Assembly (NCBI GenBank): GCA_021817625.1
Contig: JAKASY010000128.1
Coordinates: 1 to 6,300, forward strand
Direction of reading: 5' to 3'
DNA length: 6,300 nucleotides
Source of the DNA: Bacillota bacterium
GTDB taxonomy: Bacteria > Bacillota_E > JAJZYS01 > JAILZS01
Shown here piece by piece: positions 5,336 to 6,300 of this stretch. The notes under the pieces were generated by a model. It ran no database searches and was not told where the DNA came from. It saw only the letters and a program-made list of their open reading frames with translations. Made by a program: the position numbers and the translations under genes. The number at the start of each line of letters is the position of its first letter. The stretch's first letter is position 1.

Positions 5336-6268
5336 GTGCACCGGCGCGAGGTGGCGATCGGGCTCGACGTCGGCGGCACCGAGCTCAAGCTGGGGGCCGT
5401 CAGGGCGGACGGCCGTCGTGTTGTGGTCGCAGACCACGTGCCGATGCGCGGGCCGACGGGATTCCTCTCGCCCGACGCCGTGGCGGCGGCGGCCGCGCGG
5501 TTCGCGGCGACCTGCGGCGTCGAGGCCGTCGCCGTCGGCATGGCCGTCGCCGCCGCCTTCGACGCCGGCGGCGCGGTCGCCTTCGCCCCCAATCTTGCCG
5601 GCTGGGTCGGCACCACGCCCGCCCTGGCCGTGGAGCGGGCCACGGGGCGGCCTGCCTACGCCCTCTACGACGGGCACGCCGCCCTCGAGGGTGAGGCCTG
5701 GCTGGGCGCGGCGCGCGGCCTTCGGCATGCCATCCTCCTGGTCATAGGCACCGGTGTGGGCGGTGCGGTCCTGGCCGAGGGCCGTGTGGTCGGCGGCGCC
5801 GACGGCCTCGCCGGCGTGTTCGGCTATCTGCCCGTGGCGGCCGGCCCTGGCGCGGCCGCCCCGCTCGAGTCGCTGGTGGGCGGCCCCGCCCTGGCAGCGC
5901 GCCTGTCCGCCGCGCTCGGGCGGGAGGCCACGACGCGCGAGCTGTTCGGCGCCGCGGCGTCGGGAACGGAACCGGCGCGCTCGATCCTCGACCAGGCGCT
6001 GGAGGAGCTCGGCGTGGCCCTGGCGGGCGCGGTGAGCATCCTCAATCCCGAGCTCGTCATCCTGGGCGGTGGCCTCGGGGCGGCGTTCGCCTCCCACGGC
6101 GAGCGCCTGGAGGAGACGATGCGGCGCTGCGGCCAACCCGTAAGCGGTCGGCGCGCGCGCGTCGTGGCTGCGGCGCTGGGCAACGACGCGGGTTGGCTGG
6201 GCGCGGCCCGGGTGGCGCTGCGCCGTTACCGCCGCACCGCGCTCGCCGGGCCCAGCCCGGGCTCGTGA
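5336..6268 (+). CDS. ROK-family sugar kinase homologue lacking the zinc motif
   Basis: 310 residues from GTG 5336. ROK proteins are sugar kinases (glucokinase, ManNAc or GlcNAc kinase) or sugar-responsive repressors. There is no DNA-binding N-terminus, so this is the kinase type. Visible motifs: the phosphate-1 loop GLDVGGTELKLG (Asp11-Thr15); YDGHAALEGEAWLGAARG with candidate catalytic Asp112 (the usual preceding Asn is Tyr111); the phosphate-2 loop IGTGVGG (138-143); the adenosine-site NPELVILGGGLG (glycines from 244); and a C-terminal GNDAGWLGAA. The normal sugar-binding E-x-G-H is Val161-Phe-Gly-Tyr164, and the CxCGxxGCxE zinc segment is absent, leaving only LES with Glu178. So zinc binding is lost and activity or specificity may differ. 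The start is uncertain: GTG codons at 5297 (16-base overlap with the SIS gene), 5318 and 5351 are also possible, and 5336 best fits where the family begins. It forms a unit with the SIS gene. Confidence 0.85.
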   Translation: MHRREVAIGLDVGGTELKLGAVRADGRRVVVADHVPMRGPTGFLSPDAVAAAAARFAATCGVEAVAVGMAVAAAFDAGGAVAFAPNLAGWVGTTPALAVERATGRPAYALYDGHAALEGEAWLGAARGLRHAILLVIGTGVGGAVLAEGRVVGGADGLAGVFGYLPVAAGPGAAAPLESLVGGPALAARLSAALGREATTRELFGAAASGTEPARSILDQALEELGVALAGAVSILNPELVILGGGLGAAFASHGERLEETMRRCGQPVSGRRARVVAAALGNDAGWLGAARVALRRYRRTALAGPSPGS

Positions 6269-6300
6269 CGCAGGCGGCGGCGCTCCCGGCGGCCCGCGCG

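Overview
The window is very GC-rich (roughly 70% or more by eye), and every gene I can support lies on the + strand. Long overlapping open frames occur on both strands, as is usual at this composition, so I chose genes by family motifs and start context rather than length. A high-GC bacterium is clear. A thermophilic or high-GC member of the Bacillota (Firmicutes) is my best guess, from the ACT-domain malic enzyme, the UPF0309-type SIS protein and a small acidic protein with an EEFPDGPYG motif. Actinobacteria or Chloroflexota are not excluded.

Layout. Positions 1-243 are the end of a rhodanese-like domain whose N-terminus lies outside the window. Positions 290-712 encode a small unrecognised protein with an Arg-rich start and an acidic, Pro/Gly-rich end. 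After a 95-base gap with two small GC hairpins, a probable three-gene operon runs from 808 to 4261: a class II (zinc) ketose-bisphosphate aldolase homologue, a metallo-beta-lactamase-fold protein with a damaged metal site, and a malic enzyme with an N-terminal ACT domain. A 304-base non-coding region (4262-4565) follows. It holds a cluster of palindromes that looks like an operator of the LacI/CcpA type, and a long GC hairpin. Positions 4566-6268 are a second unit: a UPF0309-type SIS phosphosugar-binding protein followed at once by a ROK-family sugar kinase homologue that has lost the family's zinc motif.

How the genes may fit together. A sugar kinase, a phosphosugar isomerase-like protein, a bisphosphate aldolase and malic enzyme would be consistent with sugar or amino-sugar catabolism feeding triose phosphate and then the malate/pyruvate node. 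No transporter or transcription factor lies in the window, so the substrate cannot be named. A nine-base motif, CCGGTTGAC, occurs in the leaders of both units and might mark shared regulation, but this is tentative. I found no tRNA, rRNA, CRISPR array, insertion sequence or phage gene. The most unusual features are the two proteins that keep their family fold but lack key metal-binding residues (MBL-fold and ROK), and the palindrome cluster. I do not see strong evidence for a wholly new system.
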